Shown here: piece by piece, positions 29,836 to 38,904 of the stretch
How the letters are laid out: every line of letters begins with the position of its first letter
How positions within the stretch are numbered: position 1 is the first letter of the stretch
Source of the DNA: Nevskiaceae bacterium
Lineage (GTDB): Bacteria > Pseudomonadota > Gammaproteobacteria > Nevskiales > Nevskiaceae
NCBI GenBank assembly: GCA_008012115.1
Contig: SSEB01000012.1
Span: forward strand, 206,668 to 270,667
Reading direction: 5' to 3'
Length of the DNA stretch: 64,000 bases
Notes under the pieces: generated by a model
Told to the model about the DNA's origin: nothing
Seen by the model: the letters and a program-made list of their open reading frames with translations, nothing else
Database searches by the model: none
Translations under genes and position numbers: made by a program

Positions 29836-29839
29836 TCCG

Positions 29840-30523
29840 TCAGACCAAACCGCGAGATTTCAACAGCTCATCCACTTTCGCCAGGACCTGGTCCGGCGGC
29901 AGTGCAGTCGTATCGATCGTCACAGCGTCCGTTGCCGGGACCAGGGGCGCAACAGCGCGTCCACGATCCCGTTCGTCGCGCTTGATAATTTCCGCGCGAA
30001 GATCGTCTAGTGTAGCGTCTACCCCCGCTTCCCTCAACTGAAGGTACCGTCGGCGCGCCCGTTCCTCGGGGCTGGCCTCGAGGAAGATTTTCAGGATCGC
30101 GTCGGGGAACACCACCGTTCCCATGTCGCGTCCGTCCGCGATCAGGCCCGGCGCCTGGCGGAACGCCAGCTGGCGGTCGAACAGTGCCGCACGCACCGGC
30201 GGCAGCGAGGCGATCTTGGATGCCAGGCCACCGGTGGTCTCGGTCCGCACCTGGGCCGTGATATCACGCCCACTCAGGAGAATAAGCTCCTGTTTTTCCG
30301 AAGATTCTGAGAATTCAATGGCCAGTGCCGGGGCCAGCGCGGCCACCGCACCGGCATCCGCCAGATCGACACCCGCCCGATCGGCCGCCAGCGCCAGAAT
30401 CCGGTACAGCGCGCCGCTGTCGAGCAGATGCCAGCCCGGCAGCCGCGCGCGCAGCGCCCGCGTCACCATGCCCTTGCCGACGCCGCTGGGGCCATCGACC
30501 GCGATCACCGGAACCGGCTTCAT
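29840..30523 (-). CDS. cmk: Cytidylate kinase
   Basis: Phosphorylates CMP/dCMP with ATP. It is 227 residues. The P-loop is VDGPSGVGKGMVTRAL; LIADGRDMGTVVFPDA and the RRYLQLR lid follow. Start 30523 (MKPVPVIAVDG) overlaps the aroA stop by ATGA. The frame continues upstream inside aroA, but family length supports this start. Confidence 0.96.
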   Translation of the reverse strand: MKPVPVIAVDGPSGVGKGMVTRALRARLPGWHLLDSGALYRILALAADRAGVDLADAGAVAALAPALAIEFSESSEKQELILLSGRDITAQVRTETTGGLASKIASLPPVRAALFDRQLAFRQAPGLIADGRDMGTVVFPDAILKIFLEASPEERARRRYLQLREAGVDATLDDLRAEIIKRDERDRGRAVAPLVPATDAVTIDTTALPPDQVLAKVDELLKSRGLV

Positions 30524-31833
30524 CCCTGCACCGTGATGCCCAGACCGGCACCCGCCGCCAGTGCGGCAAATCCGGGGAACGAGGTGTTGACGTTGGCACA
30601 GTCCAGGATCGTGATCGGCTGCTCCGCCCGCAGCGCGGCAATGGCGAAGGACATGGCAATGCGGTGATCGCCATGCGAGTCCACCGTGCCGCCGCGCATG
30701 CGGCCGCCGAAAATACGCATGCCGTCGGGCCGGGCTTGCGCCGCGATTCCCAGGGCCCGCAGGCCATCGCACATGGTCTGGATGCGGTCGGACTCCTTGA
30801 CCCGCAATTCCTCCGCACCGGTCACCACGGTCTCGCCACGCGCGAACGCGGCGGCAATGAAGATGATGGGAAACTCATCGATGGCCGCGGCCACGAGTTC
30901 CTTGGGAATCTGCACGCCGCGCAGCTCGCCGCCGCGCACGCGGATGTCGGCGACCGGCTCCGCGCCGAACTGTCGCGGATTCAGCAGTTCGACATCGGCG
31001 CCCATCAGACGCAGCACATCGATGATGCCGGTGCGGGTCGGATTGACGCCGACATCGGTCAGCAACACTTCGCTGCCCGGCGCAATCGCTGCGCCCACCA
31101 TGAAGAAGGCTGCAGACGAAATATCGGCGGGCACCGCGATATCGGTGGCCTTCAGGGCCTGCCCACCGCGGATCGCGGCGCGGCCAGGACTGGCCTCGAG
31201 CTCGACCCCGAACGCTTTCAGCATGCGCTCGGTGTGATCGCGCGAGGCCTCGGGCTCGAGCACCTCGGTCTGACCCTCGGCATACAGCCCTGCGAGGATC
31301 AACCCCGACTTGACCTGGGCGCTGGCCACCTTCGACCGATAGCTCATGCCTTTCAGACCGCGCGAGGGCGAAATGCGCAGGGGCGCACGGCCACCGGACT
31401 CGGTGTCGATCACCGCGCCCATCTGGCGCAGCGGCTCGACGATGCGGGCCATCGGACGCCGCGACAGCGAGCTGTCGCCGACCAGCGTGGTGGCGAAGGG
31501 CTGTGCGGCCATCAGGCCCGCCATCAGACGCATCGAGGTGCCGGAATTGCCAAGATCCAGCGGCACTGCCGGCGCCTTGAGGCCGGCCCTGCCCGCGCCC
31601 CGGATGCGCAACGAGGTGGGACCGGTCTGCTCGATGCTGACGCCCATCGCCTGGAACGCCTTCATCGTGCAAAGGCAGTCCTCGCCTGTCAGGAAACCGG
31701 TCACGTTCGTGGTGCCTTCCGCCAGCGCGCCCAGCATCACGGCGCGATGGGAAATCGACTTGTCGCCGGGCACCCGCAGACTGCCACTCAGGCGACCGCC
31801 GGGCACGATGCGAAAGGTAACCGCCTGGCTCAT
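30520..31833 (-). CDS. aroA: 3-phosphoshikimate 1-carboxyvinyltransferase (EPSP synthase)
   Basis: Joins shikimate-3-phosphate and PEP. It is 437 residues. GDKSISHRAVMLGALAEG near the N-terminus and LGNSGTSMRLMAGLMAAQPF are the two signatures. The second reads NSGTSMR rather than the class I NAGTAMRP, which resembles class II (glyphosate-tolerant-type) enzymes; this is inference from motif only. Start at 31833 is 13 bp after tyrA. Confidence 0.95.
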   Translation of the reverse strand: MSQAVTFRIVPGGRLSGSLRVPGDKSISHRAVMLGALAEGTTNVTGFLTGEDCLCTMKAFQAMGVSIEQTGPTSLRIRGAGRAGLKAPAVPLDLGNSGTSMRLMAGLMAAQPFATTLVGDSSLSRRPMARIVEPLRQMGAVIDTESGGRAPLRISPSRGLKGMSYRSKVASAQVKSGLILAGLYAEGQTEVLEPEASRDHTERMLKAFGVELEASPGRAAIRGGQALKATDIAVPADISSAAFFMVGAAIAPGSEVLLTDVGVNPTRTGIIDVLRLMGADVELLNPRQFGAEPVADIRVRGGELRGVQIPKELVAAAIDEFPIIFIAAAFARGETVVTGAEELRVKESDRIQTMCDGLRALGIAAQARPDGMRIFGGRMRGGTVDSHGDHRIAMSFAIAALRAEQPITILDCANVNTSFPGFAALAAGAGLGITVQG

Positions 31834-31846
31834 GGATATTCCGTTG

Positions 31847-32716
31847 TCATTCAATCTGGGCGAGATAGCGTTCGCGCGCCGCACGCGCGCGCTCGAACAG
31901 CGCATAGACCTCGTCCCAGCGCTCGCCGGCGATCAGGTCCTGCAACTGGCGCAGTTCGTCAATCTGCTTGGCCAGCAGCTCGCCGACACTGACCTTGTTG
32001 GCGCGCACGATGTCATGCCACATCCGCGGCGAACTGGAGGCGATGCGCGTGAAATCGCGAAAACCACCGCCGGCGTTGGGGAAAATCTGGTGCTGCTGGT
32101 CGAGACGGTCGAGCATGTCGACGAAGCTGTAGGCCAGCAGATGCGGCAAGTGCGAGGTAGCGGCGAAGATCGCGTCGTGCTGGGCGGCGCCCATCTCGAC
32201 CACGCGCGCGCCACAGGCCTGCCACAGCGCGGTCACGCGCGCCTTGGCATCCGCATCCTGCTGCGCATGCGGCGTCAGGATCACGCGATGACCGCGGAAC
32301 AGCTCCGCGAAGGAATAGGCGACGCCGCTTTTCTCGGTGCCGGCAATCGGATGGCCGGCGACGAACCAGCCCGGCACGGCTCCGCCGCAGGCAGCGGCGA
32401 CATCCGCCAACACCGACTGCTTGGTGCTACCGACATCGGTGACCACCGTGCCCGGTTGCAACCCAGGCAACACGGCGCGCATCGCTTCGGCGGTACGCAG
32501 CACCGGCACGGACAGAACGACCAAGTCGGCACCGGTCACGGCCGCTTCCGCACTGCCAGCGGCCGTGTCGATCACACCGAGTCGTAGCGCAGCCTCGCGC
32601 TGCGCCGGGTCGGCGTCAAAGCCCGAAATGTGGCCGACGTGCCCGGCGGCGCGCAGCGCGCGGGCCAGCGAGCCGCCGATCAATCCCAGCCCGATAACGG
32701 CAAGCTTCTGGATCAC
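31847..32716 (-). CDS. tyrA: Prephenate dehydrogenase
   Basis: 289 residues, monofunctional (no chorismate mutase domain). NAD motif LAVIGLGLIGGSLARAL; catalytic histidine region VAGHPIAGTEKSG; and FAATSHLPHLLAYSF. It oxidises prephenate to 4-hydroxyphenylpyruvate for tyrosine, and arogenate cannot be excluded as substrate. Its start overlaps the hisC stop (ATGA). Confidence 0.94.
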   Translation of the reverse strand: MIQKLAVIGLGLIGGSLARALRAAGHVGHISGFDADPAQREAALRLGVIDTAAGSAEAAVTGADLVVLSVPVLRTAEAMRAVLPGLQPGTVVTDVGSTKQSVLADVAAACGGAVPGWFVAGHPIAGTEKSGVAYSFAELFRGHRVILTPHAQQDADAKARVTALWQACGARVVEMGAAQHDAIFAATSHLPHLLAYSFVDMLDRLDQQHQIFPNAGGGFRDFTRIASSSPRMWHDIVRANKVSVGELLAKQIDELRQLQDLIAGERWDEVYALFERARAARERYLAQIE

Positions 32717-33840
32717 GCCTTCAGAATGTCCTTGAGCGCCGCCAGGAAGCGATCGTTCTCGCGCTCCGTGCCGATGCTGACGCGCAGGAACTGCGGCATG
32801 TCGTATGAAGCGACGGGGCGCACGATGATGCCGCGCTCCAGCAAGCCCTGATGTATGGGCTTGGCGTCGCGGCCGAAGCCGATGGCCAGAAAGTTCGCCT
32901 GCGAAGGCAGGACGGTGAGCCCGAGCACCTTGAGTTCCGCAGCGATACGTGCGATTTCACGCGTGTTCAGTGCCACCGATTCCTGCACGAACGCCTGGTC
33001 TTCGATGGCGATTTCCGCAGCCAGCAGCGCCAGGCTGTTGTTGTTGAAAGGCTGGCGCACGCGATTCAGCAGATCCGCCATCTCGGGACTGGACAGCGCG
33101 TAACCCGCGCGCAAACCCGCGAGGCCATAAGCCTTGGAGAAGGTGCGGAACACGACGAGATTGGGGAAGCGATCCAGCAGCGCGCGCGAGTCGCCGCGCA
33201 GTGCCGGGTCCATGTATTCGTAATAGGCCTCGTCCAGCGCCACGATCACGTCCGCCGGTACCTTCTTGAGAAACGCCTCGATCTCGGCCGGTTGCAGCCA
33301 GGTGCCGGTCGGATTGTTGGGATTGGCGATGAAGATCAGCGCCACCTCCGGCGTCAGCCGCGCCGCGAAGGCGTCGAGGTCGTGGCCCAGCGGCATCGCG
33401 TCGGACAGCGGCCGCGCCGGTACGACGATGGCCTCGGCGTCCTGCGCCTGCGCGATGATCGAGTACACCGCGAAGGCGTGTGCCGAGAACATCGCCTTGC
33501 GGCCCGGCCCGAGATAGACGCGGCCGAGCAGTTCAATGATGTCGTTGGAGCCGTTACCGAGCGTGATGCGCTCCGGCCCGATGCGATGCATCTCGGACAG
33601 CTTCTTTTTGAGGCGGAAGCCGCTGCCGTCCGGGTAGCGCGCGAGGTCGGTGCCGGTCACGGCGGCGGCCACCGCCGCGCGGGCCCGCGGACTCATGCCC
33701 AGGGGGTTTTCGTTGGAAGACAGCTTCACGGCGTCCGCGACGCCCAGCTTGCGCTGCAGCTCCTCGATCGGCATGCCGGGGGTATAGGCTTCCAGCCCCA
33801 GCACACCGGGGATGGCTTTCTTGAGCAAAGCTTGCGTCAT
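32713..33840 (-). CDS. hisC: Histidinol-phosphate aminotransferase (aromatic-cluster paralogue)
   Basis: 375-residue class I/II aminotransferase. KLSSNENPLGMSPRA at the N-terminus, the Asn in FIANPNNPTGTW, and the PLP lysine in FRTFSKAYGLAGLRAGYA. Start at 33840 shares one base with the pheA stop (TGATG). Its position between pheA and tyrA suggests it may act on aromatic 2-oxo acids (phenylpyruvate, 4-hydroxyphenylpyruvate) as well as histidinol phosphate. Confidence 0.93.
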   Translation of the reverse strand: MTQALLKKAIPGVLGLEAYTPGMPIEELQRKLGVADAVKLSSNENPLGMSPRARAAVAAAVTGTDLARYPDGSGFRLKKKLSEMHRIGPERITLGNGSNDIIELLGRVYLGPGRKAMFSAHAFAVYSIIAQAQDAEAIVVPARPLSDAMPLGHDLDAFAARLTPEVALIFIANPNNPTGTWLQPAEIEAFLKKVPADVIVALDEAYYEYMDPALRGDSRALLDRFPNLVVFRTFSKAYGLAGLRAGYALSSPEMADLLNRVRQPFNNNSLALLAAEIAIEDQAFVQESVALNTREIARIAAELKVLGLTVLPSQANFLAIGFGRDAKPIHQGLLERGIIVRPVASYDMPQFLRVSIGTERENDRFLAALKDILKA

Positions 33841-34931
33841 CACATCACCGCTCGTGGGTATGAACCCAGGATCTTGAAGAAGGCGGCATTGGCGCGGACC
33901 TCGTCCAACACCTTGCGGACCACGCCATCGTTGGCATGGCCGGCGAAATCGACGAAGAAAAAGTAGTCCTGCACCGGCGAGCCCTTCATCGGCCGCGACT
34001 CGATCCGCGTCAGGTCGAGCCGCGCGTCCGCGAACGGCTGCAGCAGCTTGAACAAGGCGCCCGGCTGGTTGCGATGCGCCGACAGCACGATGGACGTGAT
34101 GTCGTCGCCGGTCTGCGTCGGGTCCTGCTTGCCGATCACCAGGAAGCGCGTGGTATTGCTCGGGTCGTCCTCGATATTGCTGGCGAGGATATTGAGCCCG
34201 TAGAGCTGACCCGCCTGCAGGCTGGCGATGGCGGCGACGCCCGCACCCTGCTCCTGCGCCAGCTGCGCGGCGGCGGCGTTGCTGGCCACCGTCTCGCGCT
34301 CGGCCCGCGGCAGGCGCGCGTCCAGCCACTTGCGGCACTGCGCGAATGACTGCGCATGCGAGTAAACCTTGGCGATCTTCGACAGGTCGGCATCGCGCGA
34401 CAGCAGGTGGTGATGCACCGGCAGCGTCACCTCGCCGCAGATGCGCAGCTTGGTGTGCGCCAGCGCGTCGAGCGTGTGGCTGACGACGCCGCCGATGGAG
34501 TTCTCGACCGGCACCACGCCATAGTCGGCGGCACCGCTCTCGACATCGCGGAAGATTTCGTCGATGGCGGCAACCGGCCGCGCTGTGACGGAGTCGCCGA
34601 AATGCTTCAGCACGGCCGCCTGGGTGTAGGTGCCCTCGGGCCCCAGGTAGGCGACGGTCAGCGGCGATTCCAGCGACAGGCAGGCCGACATGATCTCGCG
34701 CATCAGCCGCGCGATGGCTTCGTCGGTCAGCGGCCCGGCGTTGCGCTCCATGGCCCGGCGCAGCACCTCGGCCTCGCGCGACGGGCGGTAGTGATCGCCC
34801 TGGTCGCCCATGCGCTGCTTGATGTGCGCCACGTTCTGCGCGACGCGCGCGCGCTGCGAGATCAGCGACTGGATCTGTTCATCCAGCGCGTCGATCTGCT
34901 CGCGGGCCTTGGCGAGTTCATTCTGGGTCAT
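33840..34931 (-). CDS. pheA: Bifunctional chorismate mutase / prephenate dehydratase (P-protein)
   Basis: 363 residues in three parts: an AroQ chorismate mutase helix bundle (about 1-85), prephenate dehydratase (about 90-265, with SNTTRFLVIG-type TRF motif) and a C-terminal ACT domain with ESRPMKGSPVQDYFFFVDF for phenylalanine feedback. I chose ATG 34931 (MTQNELAKAREQID); a TTG at 34958 is also in frame. In many relatives it follows serC directly; here two other genes intervene. Confidence 0.94.
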   Translation of the reverse strand: MTQNELAKAREQIDALDEQIQSLISQRARVAQNVAHIKQRMGDQGDHYRPSREAEVLRRAMERNAGPLTDEAIARLMREIMSACLSLESPLTVAYLGPEGTYTQAAVLKHFGDSVTARPVAAIDEIFRDVESGAADYGVVPVENSIGGVVSHTLDALAHTKLRICGEVTLPVHHHLLSRDADLSKIAKVYSHAQSFAQCRKWLDARLPRAERETVASNAAAAQLAQEQGAGVAAIASLQAGQLYGLNILASNIEDDPSNTTRFLVIGKQDPTQTGDDITSIVLSAHRNQPGALFKLLQPFADARLDLTRIESRPMKGSPVQDYFFFVDFAGHANDGVVRKVLDEVRANAAFFKILGSYPRAVM

Positions 34932-35016
34932 GCCGGGGCTATCAGAGACGAGGGGCAAGGGCGCGCATTTTACGCGGTCGCCGCCGGTTTATGGGAACCC
35001 GCCTCCGGCCGTTCGT

Positions 35017-35676
35017 TCAGAACAGCGGGGGCAGCACGCGATACCGCACCCGTTTCATGTAGGTTGCGTAGTCCGGGGAGGCGCGCAGGAGTTTTTCCTC
35101 TTCCAGGATGCGAAACACCTGAAAGCCATAAAGCGCGAGATAAATCGCCGCGTTGTACGGCGACCACGTGCTCAGCAGGAACCCGAGGTGGTTGATGAAA
35201 TAACCGAGATAGATCGGGTGGCGCACCCACCGGTACGGTCCCCGGCTGACGATGCCGCGATTGGCCGGCAGCAGTCCAAAGCTGCGACCCAGATACAGTT
35301 TGGACACGATCTGCAGCGCGATACCCACCGTCTGCATCGGCTGGGTCACGTCATCCGGCAATAGCGCGGTTCCGTCCTGAACGCTGACGAACAGAAAATA
35401 GAACGTCGCCAGAAAAGTGACCGCCATCGTCAGCGGACCGCCGCGCGCGACAGCCGGACGCGCCATGACGTACACCATCACGGTCACGACTTCGCCATAC
35501 AGCAACAGCAGCAGATTGAAGTGCCGGCTGACCATCCAGGCCGACCAGATCCGCAGGACAAACAGCAGGAACAGTAGCGTCGCCAGCAGCCTGACCACGA
35601 ATACGACGCGTGGCCGGGACCACAGGCTGGCGAACCAGCCGTTCACGGTCGCTACGTCCGGAGCATGGCGATTCAC
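35017..35676 (-). CDS. Isoprenylcysteine carboxyl methyltransferase (ICMT)-family membrane protein
   Basis: 219 residues with about five hydrophobic segments. The C-terminal half has RGPYRWVRHPIYLGYF and FRILEEEKLLRASPDY, the SAM-binding ICMT/PEMT-like pattern. Bacterial members methylate unknown small molecules or lipids. It lies between serA and pheA, interrupting the usual serC-pheA neighbourhood. Confidence 0.83.
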   Translation of the reverse strand: MNRHAPDVATVNGWFASLWSRPRVVFVVRLLATLLFLLFVLRIWSAWMVSRHFNLLLLLYGEVVTVMVYVMARPAVARGGPLTMAVTFLATFYFLFVSVQDGTALLPDDVTQPMQTVGIALQIVSKLYLGRSFGLLPANRGIVSRGPYRWVRHPIYLGYFINHLGFLLSTWSPYNAAIYLALYGFQVFRILEEEKLLRASPDYATYMKRVRYRVLPPLF

Positions 35677-35704
35677 GGTCGATCCATGCTCCGGATGTCC
35701 GCGA

Positions 35705-36880
35705 TCAGCGTGCCGCGATGACGCGAGTCGCCAGCACGCCCTGGATGCCGGCGATTTCCCTGGCCACCGCCTCCGTCACCGGCGCATCGACATCCACCAG
35801 GGTGTAGGCGATGTCACCACGGGACTTGTTGAGCAGGTCCGAGATGTTGAGGTTGTGCTTGGCCAGCGCCGTGGTGATCTGGCCGACCATGTTCGGCACG
35901 TTGGCGTTGACGATGCACAGGCGCGTGACGCCCGGCAGCAGCGGCAGCACCGCCTCGGGGAAATTCACCGAGTTGCGCACGTTGCCCAGCTCCAGGAACT
36001 CGCGGATCTGGTCGGCCACCATCACCGCGCAGTTGTCCTCGGCCTCGCCGGTGGACGCGCCGAGGTGCGGCGTGGCGATGACGCGCGGGTGACCCTTGAG
36101 CGCATTGCTGGGAAAATCGCAGGCATAGGCGTGCAGCGTGCCCGCGTTGAGCGCCTCGACCACGGCCGCTTCGTCGACGATTTCGGCACGCGCGAAGTTC
36201 AGGATCACGCCCTGCTTCTTCATCATCTTGAGGCGGTCGGCGTTGATCAGGCCGCGGGTGGCATCGAGCAGCGGCACATGCACCGAGATGAACTGAGACT
36301 TGGAGACGATGTCGTCCACCGACAGCGCCTGCTTGACGCGCGAGTCCAGCTTCCAGGCGTTCTGCACGGTCATCGCCGGGTCGAAGCCGTAGACGTCCAT
36401 GCCCAGCTCCACCGCGGCGTTGGCGACCTTGACGCCGATCGCGCCCAGGCCGATCACGCCCAGCGCGCGGCCGGGCAGCTCGAAGCCGACGAACTTCTTC
36501 TTGCCGTCCTCGACCGCCTTGTGCATCGCGTGGTCGTCGCCGTCCAGCTTCTTCACGAAATCCAGCGACTGCGGGATGTTGCGCGCCGCCAGCAGCATGC
36601 CGGCCAGCACCAGCTCCTTCACCGCGTTGGCGTTGGCGCCGGGCGCATTGAACACCGGCACGCCGCGCTGGCTCATCTTGGCCACCGGAATGTTGTTGGT
36701 GCCCGCGCCGGCGCGGCCGATGGCCTTCACCGAGGCGGGAATCTCCAGCTTGTGCATGTCGGCCGAGCGCACCAGCACTGCGTCCGGGTTCTGCAGCTCG
36801 GAAGCGACCTCGTAGCGGTCGCGCGGCAGGCGCTCGAGGCCCAGCACCGAGATATTGTTGAGCGTCTGTACTTTGAACAT
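35705..36880 (-). CDS. serA: D-3-phosphoglycerate dehydrogenase
   Basis: First step of serine synthesis, NAD-dependent. It is 391 residues. Rossmann motif GVIGLGAIGVKVANAA; catalytic region NFARAEIVDEAAV; the histidine in TPHLGASTGEAEDN. A C-terminal ACT domain starts about residue 315 (LCIVNANVPNMVGQI). It is the short serA type without the intervening domain. It sits downstream of serC, separated by a 114-bp repeat. Confidence 0.94.
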   Translation of the reverse strand: MFKVQTLNNISVLGLERLPRDRYEVASELQNPDAVLVRSADMHKLEIPASVKAIGRAGAGTNNIPVAKMSQRGVPVFNAPGANANAVKELVLAGMLLAARNIPQSLDFVKKLDGDDHAMHKAVEDGKKKFVGFELPGRALGVIGLGAIGVKVANAAVELGMDVYGFDPAMTVQNAWKLDSRVKQALSVDDIVSKSQFISVHVPLLDATRGLINADRLKMMKKQGVILNFARAEIVDEAAVVEALNAGTLHAYACDFPSNALKGHPRVIATPHLGASTGEAEDNCAVMVADQIREFLELGNVRNSVNFPEAVLPLLPGVTRLCIVNANVPNMVGQITTALAKHNLNISDLLNKSRGDIAYTLVDVDAPVTEAVAREIAGIQGVLATRVIAAR

Positions 36881-36909
36881 GGCGGACTCCTGATCCTGCT
36901 GGATGCGGG

Positions 36910-37023
36910 GCCACCCGCTGTCGGTGTTGGCCCCGCACTATGAGTGATTAAATATTATACGATTTTTTAATCATATAATATTATTTAACAATTTCCCGTC
37001 ACTCGCCGGCAACAGCGGGTGGC
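36910..37023. repeat. 114-bp palindromic intergenic element, copy 6
   Basis: Perfect ends GCCACCCGCT (36910-36919) and AGCGGGTGGC (37014-37023). Core 36944-36989 contains GATT...AATC and AATATTAT...ATAATATT pairs and closes TTTAACAAT. It starts 16 bp after the serC stop and ends 29 bp before the serA start codon, so two consecutive serine genes are separated by it. Confidence 0.87.
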
Positions 37024-37039
37024 GGGAAAAACGTCTTTT

Positions 37040-38122
37040 TCAGCCCTTGGTGCGCGCAAATTCCTTCATGTACGCCACCAACGCCTGCACGCCTTCTTCG
37101 CTCATGGCGTTGTAGATGCTGGCGCGCATGCCGCCCACCGAGCGGTGTCCCTTGAGGCCCGACAGCTGGGCGGTGACGGCGCCCTTGAGGAAGTCGGCAT
37201 CGAGGTTGGCGTCCTTGAGCGTGAACGGCACGTTCATCCAAGAGCGGTCGGCCTTGGCCACCGGGTTGGTGTAGAACGGCTCGCTGTCGATGTAGTCGTA
37301 CAGCAGCTTGGCCTTGCGCGCATTGCGCTCGGCCACCGCGGTCAGGCCGCCCTGTTCGCGCAGCAGCTTGAACACCAGGCCCGAGACGTACCAGGCGAAG
37401 CACGACGGCGTGTTGAGCATCGACTCGTTGTCGGCCTGCTGCTTGTAGTCGAAGATGCCCGGTGTGTTCGGCAGCGCCTGGCCGATGAGGTCCTCGCGCA
37501 CGATCACGATGGTCAGGCCCGAAGGACCGATGTTCTTCTGCGCGCCGGCGTAGATCAGGCCAAACTTCGACACATCAATCGGACGCGACAGGATCGTCGA
37601 CGAGAAGTCGCCGACCAGGGGCACGCCCTGGGTGTCGGGAATGTCGTGGAACTCGACACCGTGGATGGTCTCGTTCGGCGTGTAGTGCACGTAGGCGGCG
37701 TTCGGGTCCAGCTTCCAGCCCGCACGCGCCGGCACGTGGGTGAACTTGTCGGCCTCGCTGCTGGCGGCGATGTTGACCTTGCAGTACTTGCCCGCTTCCT
37801 TGGCCGCCTTCTTGCCCCAGTCGCCGGTCAGGATGTAGTCCGCGCCGGCCTTGCCGCGCAGCAGGTTCATCGGGATGTAGGTGAACTGCGCGGTGGCGCC
37901 ACCCTGCAGGAACAGCACTTTGTAGTTCGCCGGAATGTTCATCAGCGCGCGCAGATCGGCTTCGGCAGCCTGGGCGATGGACATGAACGGCTTGTCGCGA
38001 TGCGACATCTCCATCACCGACATGCCGGTGCCGTGCCAGTCCAGCAGTTCCGCCTGGACCTGCTTGAGGACCGCTTCCGGCAGCGTCGCCGGGCCCGCGC
38101 TGAAGTTGAAGATTCTCGACAT
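37040..38122 (-). CDS. serC: Phosphoserine aminotransferase
   Basis: 360 residues, PLP-dependent, converts 3-phosphohydroxypyruvate to phosphoserine and also serves pyridoxal phosphate synthesis. MSRIFNFSAGPATLPEAVL at the N-terminus, PLP lysine in YAGAQKNIGPSGLTIV, and GHRSVGGMRASIYNAM at the C-terminus. Upstream lies a toxin-antitoxin pair, then gyrA, so the gyrA-serC linkage is retained but interrupted. Confidence 0.97.
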   Translation of the reverse strand: MSRIFNFSAGPATLPEAVLKQVQAELLDWHGTGMSVMEMSHRDKPFMSIAQAAEADLRALMNIPANYKVLFLQGGATAQFTYIPMNLLRGKAGADYILTGDWGKKAAKEAGKYCKVNIAASSEADKFTHVPARAGWKLDPNAAYVHYTPNETIHGVEFHDIPDTQGVPLVGDFSSTILSRPIDVSKFGLIYAGAQKNIGPSGLTIVIVREDLIGQALPNTPGIFDYKQQADNESMLNTPSCFAWYVSGLVFKLLREQGGLTAVAERNARKAKLLYDYIDSEPFYTNPVAKADRSWMNVPFTLKDANLDADFLKGAVTAQLSGLKGHRSVGGMRASIYNAMSEEGVQALVAYMKEFARTKG

Positions 38123-38154
38123 TTCAGTTCCTTATGTGAACAACTTAAAGTCAA

Positions 38155-38565
38155 TCAAGAGACCGGACGCAGCCAGTTCTCAACGTCCAGTCCCGGCACG
38201 TCGGCAAACGCCGCCGGGTCGTCCGTCACCAGCACCAGCCGGTGCGCCAGCGCCGTCGCCGCCACCAGCAGGTTGTAACCGTCCATGGTCTCGCCCCGCT
38301 GCCGCTGATAGCCGCCCAGCGTCACCGCCTGCTGCGCCTCGGCCGCGCCGAAATCGATCACCCGCACATTGGCGAGAAAATCGCGCAGCAGCTTGCCGTA
38401 GCGACTTTGCGCGCGCGTGTCGCCACGCAGCGCCATCTCCGCTTCCATGCGCGCCAGGATCGGCACCGCCACATCACCCGGCCGCAGCGCCGACAGCTTC
38501 ACCGCCACCGGCAAGCGCCCCTTGATGGCGGCAACCACGGTATTGCTGTCCAGCAGGTATTTCAC
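38155..38565 (-). CDS. VapC-type PIN-domain ribonuclease toxin
   Basis: 136 residues. PIN acidic residues: Asp6 in LLDSNTVVA, Glu41/Glu43 in ARMEAEMAL, Asp95 in MDGYNLLVAATA, and Asp115/116 in LVTDDPAAF. These would hold Mg in a VapC-like endoribonuclease. Its start overlaps the antitoxin stop (ATGA), the usual toxin-after-antitoxin coupling. The position between gyrA and serC suggests insertion into a conserved block. Confidence 0.87.
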   Translation of the reverse strand: MKYLLDSNTVVAAIKGRLPVAVKLSALRPGDVAVPILARMEAEMALRGDTRAQSRYGKLLRDFLANVRVIDFGAAEAQQAVTLGGYQRQRGETMDGYNLLVAATALAHRLVLVTDDPAAFADVPGLDVENWLRPVS

Positions 38566-38813
38566 CAGCGGACGCCTTCGGAGGCCGTCTGCGGCCGCCA
38601 GGACTTGGCGTCCAGTGCGTCATCCGGTGCCAGCTCGGGCGCCGGGTTGCGGAAATGCGCCTTGAGCTGTTCCGGCCAGTCTTTTTCCTCGTTGCGCTCG
38701 AGCCATTCCTGTACGGCCTTGACGATGATGCGGTTGCGCGTCAGATCCACGCGCTCGACCGCCTTGTTCAGGCGCTCCACCGTCGCATCGTCGAAATGTA
38801 CTGAAAAATTCAT
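38562..38813 (-). CDS. Ribbon-helix-helix antitoxin (VapB/CopG-like)
   Basis: 83 residues. The N-terminal 45 look like an RHH DNA-binding fold (MNFSVHFDDATVERLNKAV, then a basic TRNRIIVKAVQEWL helix). The Pro/acid-rich tail would wrap the toxin. ATG 38813 is preceded within 13-30 bases by a perfect dyad that is the likely autoregulatory operator. The frame is open upstream into gyrA, but that part is not protein-like. Confidence 0.83.
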   Translation of the reverse strand: MNFSVHFDDATVERLNKAVERVDLTRNRIIVKAVQEWLERNEEKDWPEQLKAHFRNPAPELAPDDALDAKSWRPQTASEGVRW

Positions 38814-38825
38814 GGCTTGAACTAC

Positions 38826-38843
38826 AACATAACAGGTTATGTT
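38826..38843. promoter_or_regulatory. Antitoxin operator dyad
   Basis: AACATAAC-AG-GTTATGTT, 8-bp perfect arms with a 2-base centre, just upstream of the RHH antitoxin start. Its AT content contrasts with the surroundings. Likely the self-repression site of the toxin-antitoxin operon. Confidence 0.6.
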
Positions 38844-38859
38844 AGTTTGCATGAAAGCG

Positions 38860-38894
38860 AAAAAAGGCGCAAGGGCGTCAAGCCCCTGCGCCTT
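38860..38894 (-). terminator. Intrinsic terminator of gyrA
   Basis: Minus strand: AAGGCGCAGGGG, 7-base loop, CCCTTGCGCCTT, then TTTT. The stem is 12 bp with one mismatch, 11 bases past the gyrA stop. It separates gyrA from the toxin-antitoxin operon, which therefore needs its own promoter. Confidence 0.85.
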
Positions 38895-38904
38895 GCGGAA
38901 TGGC

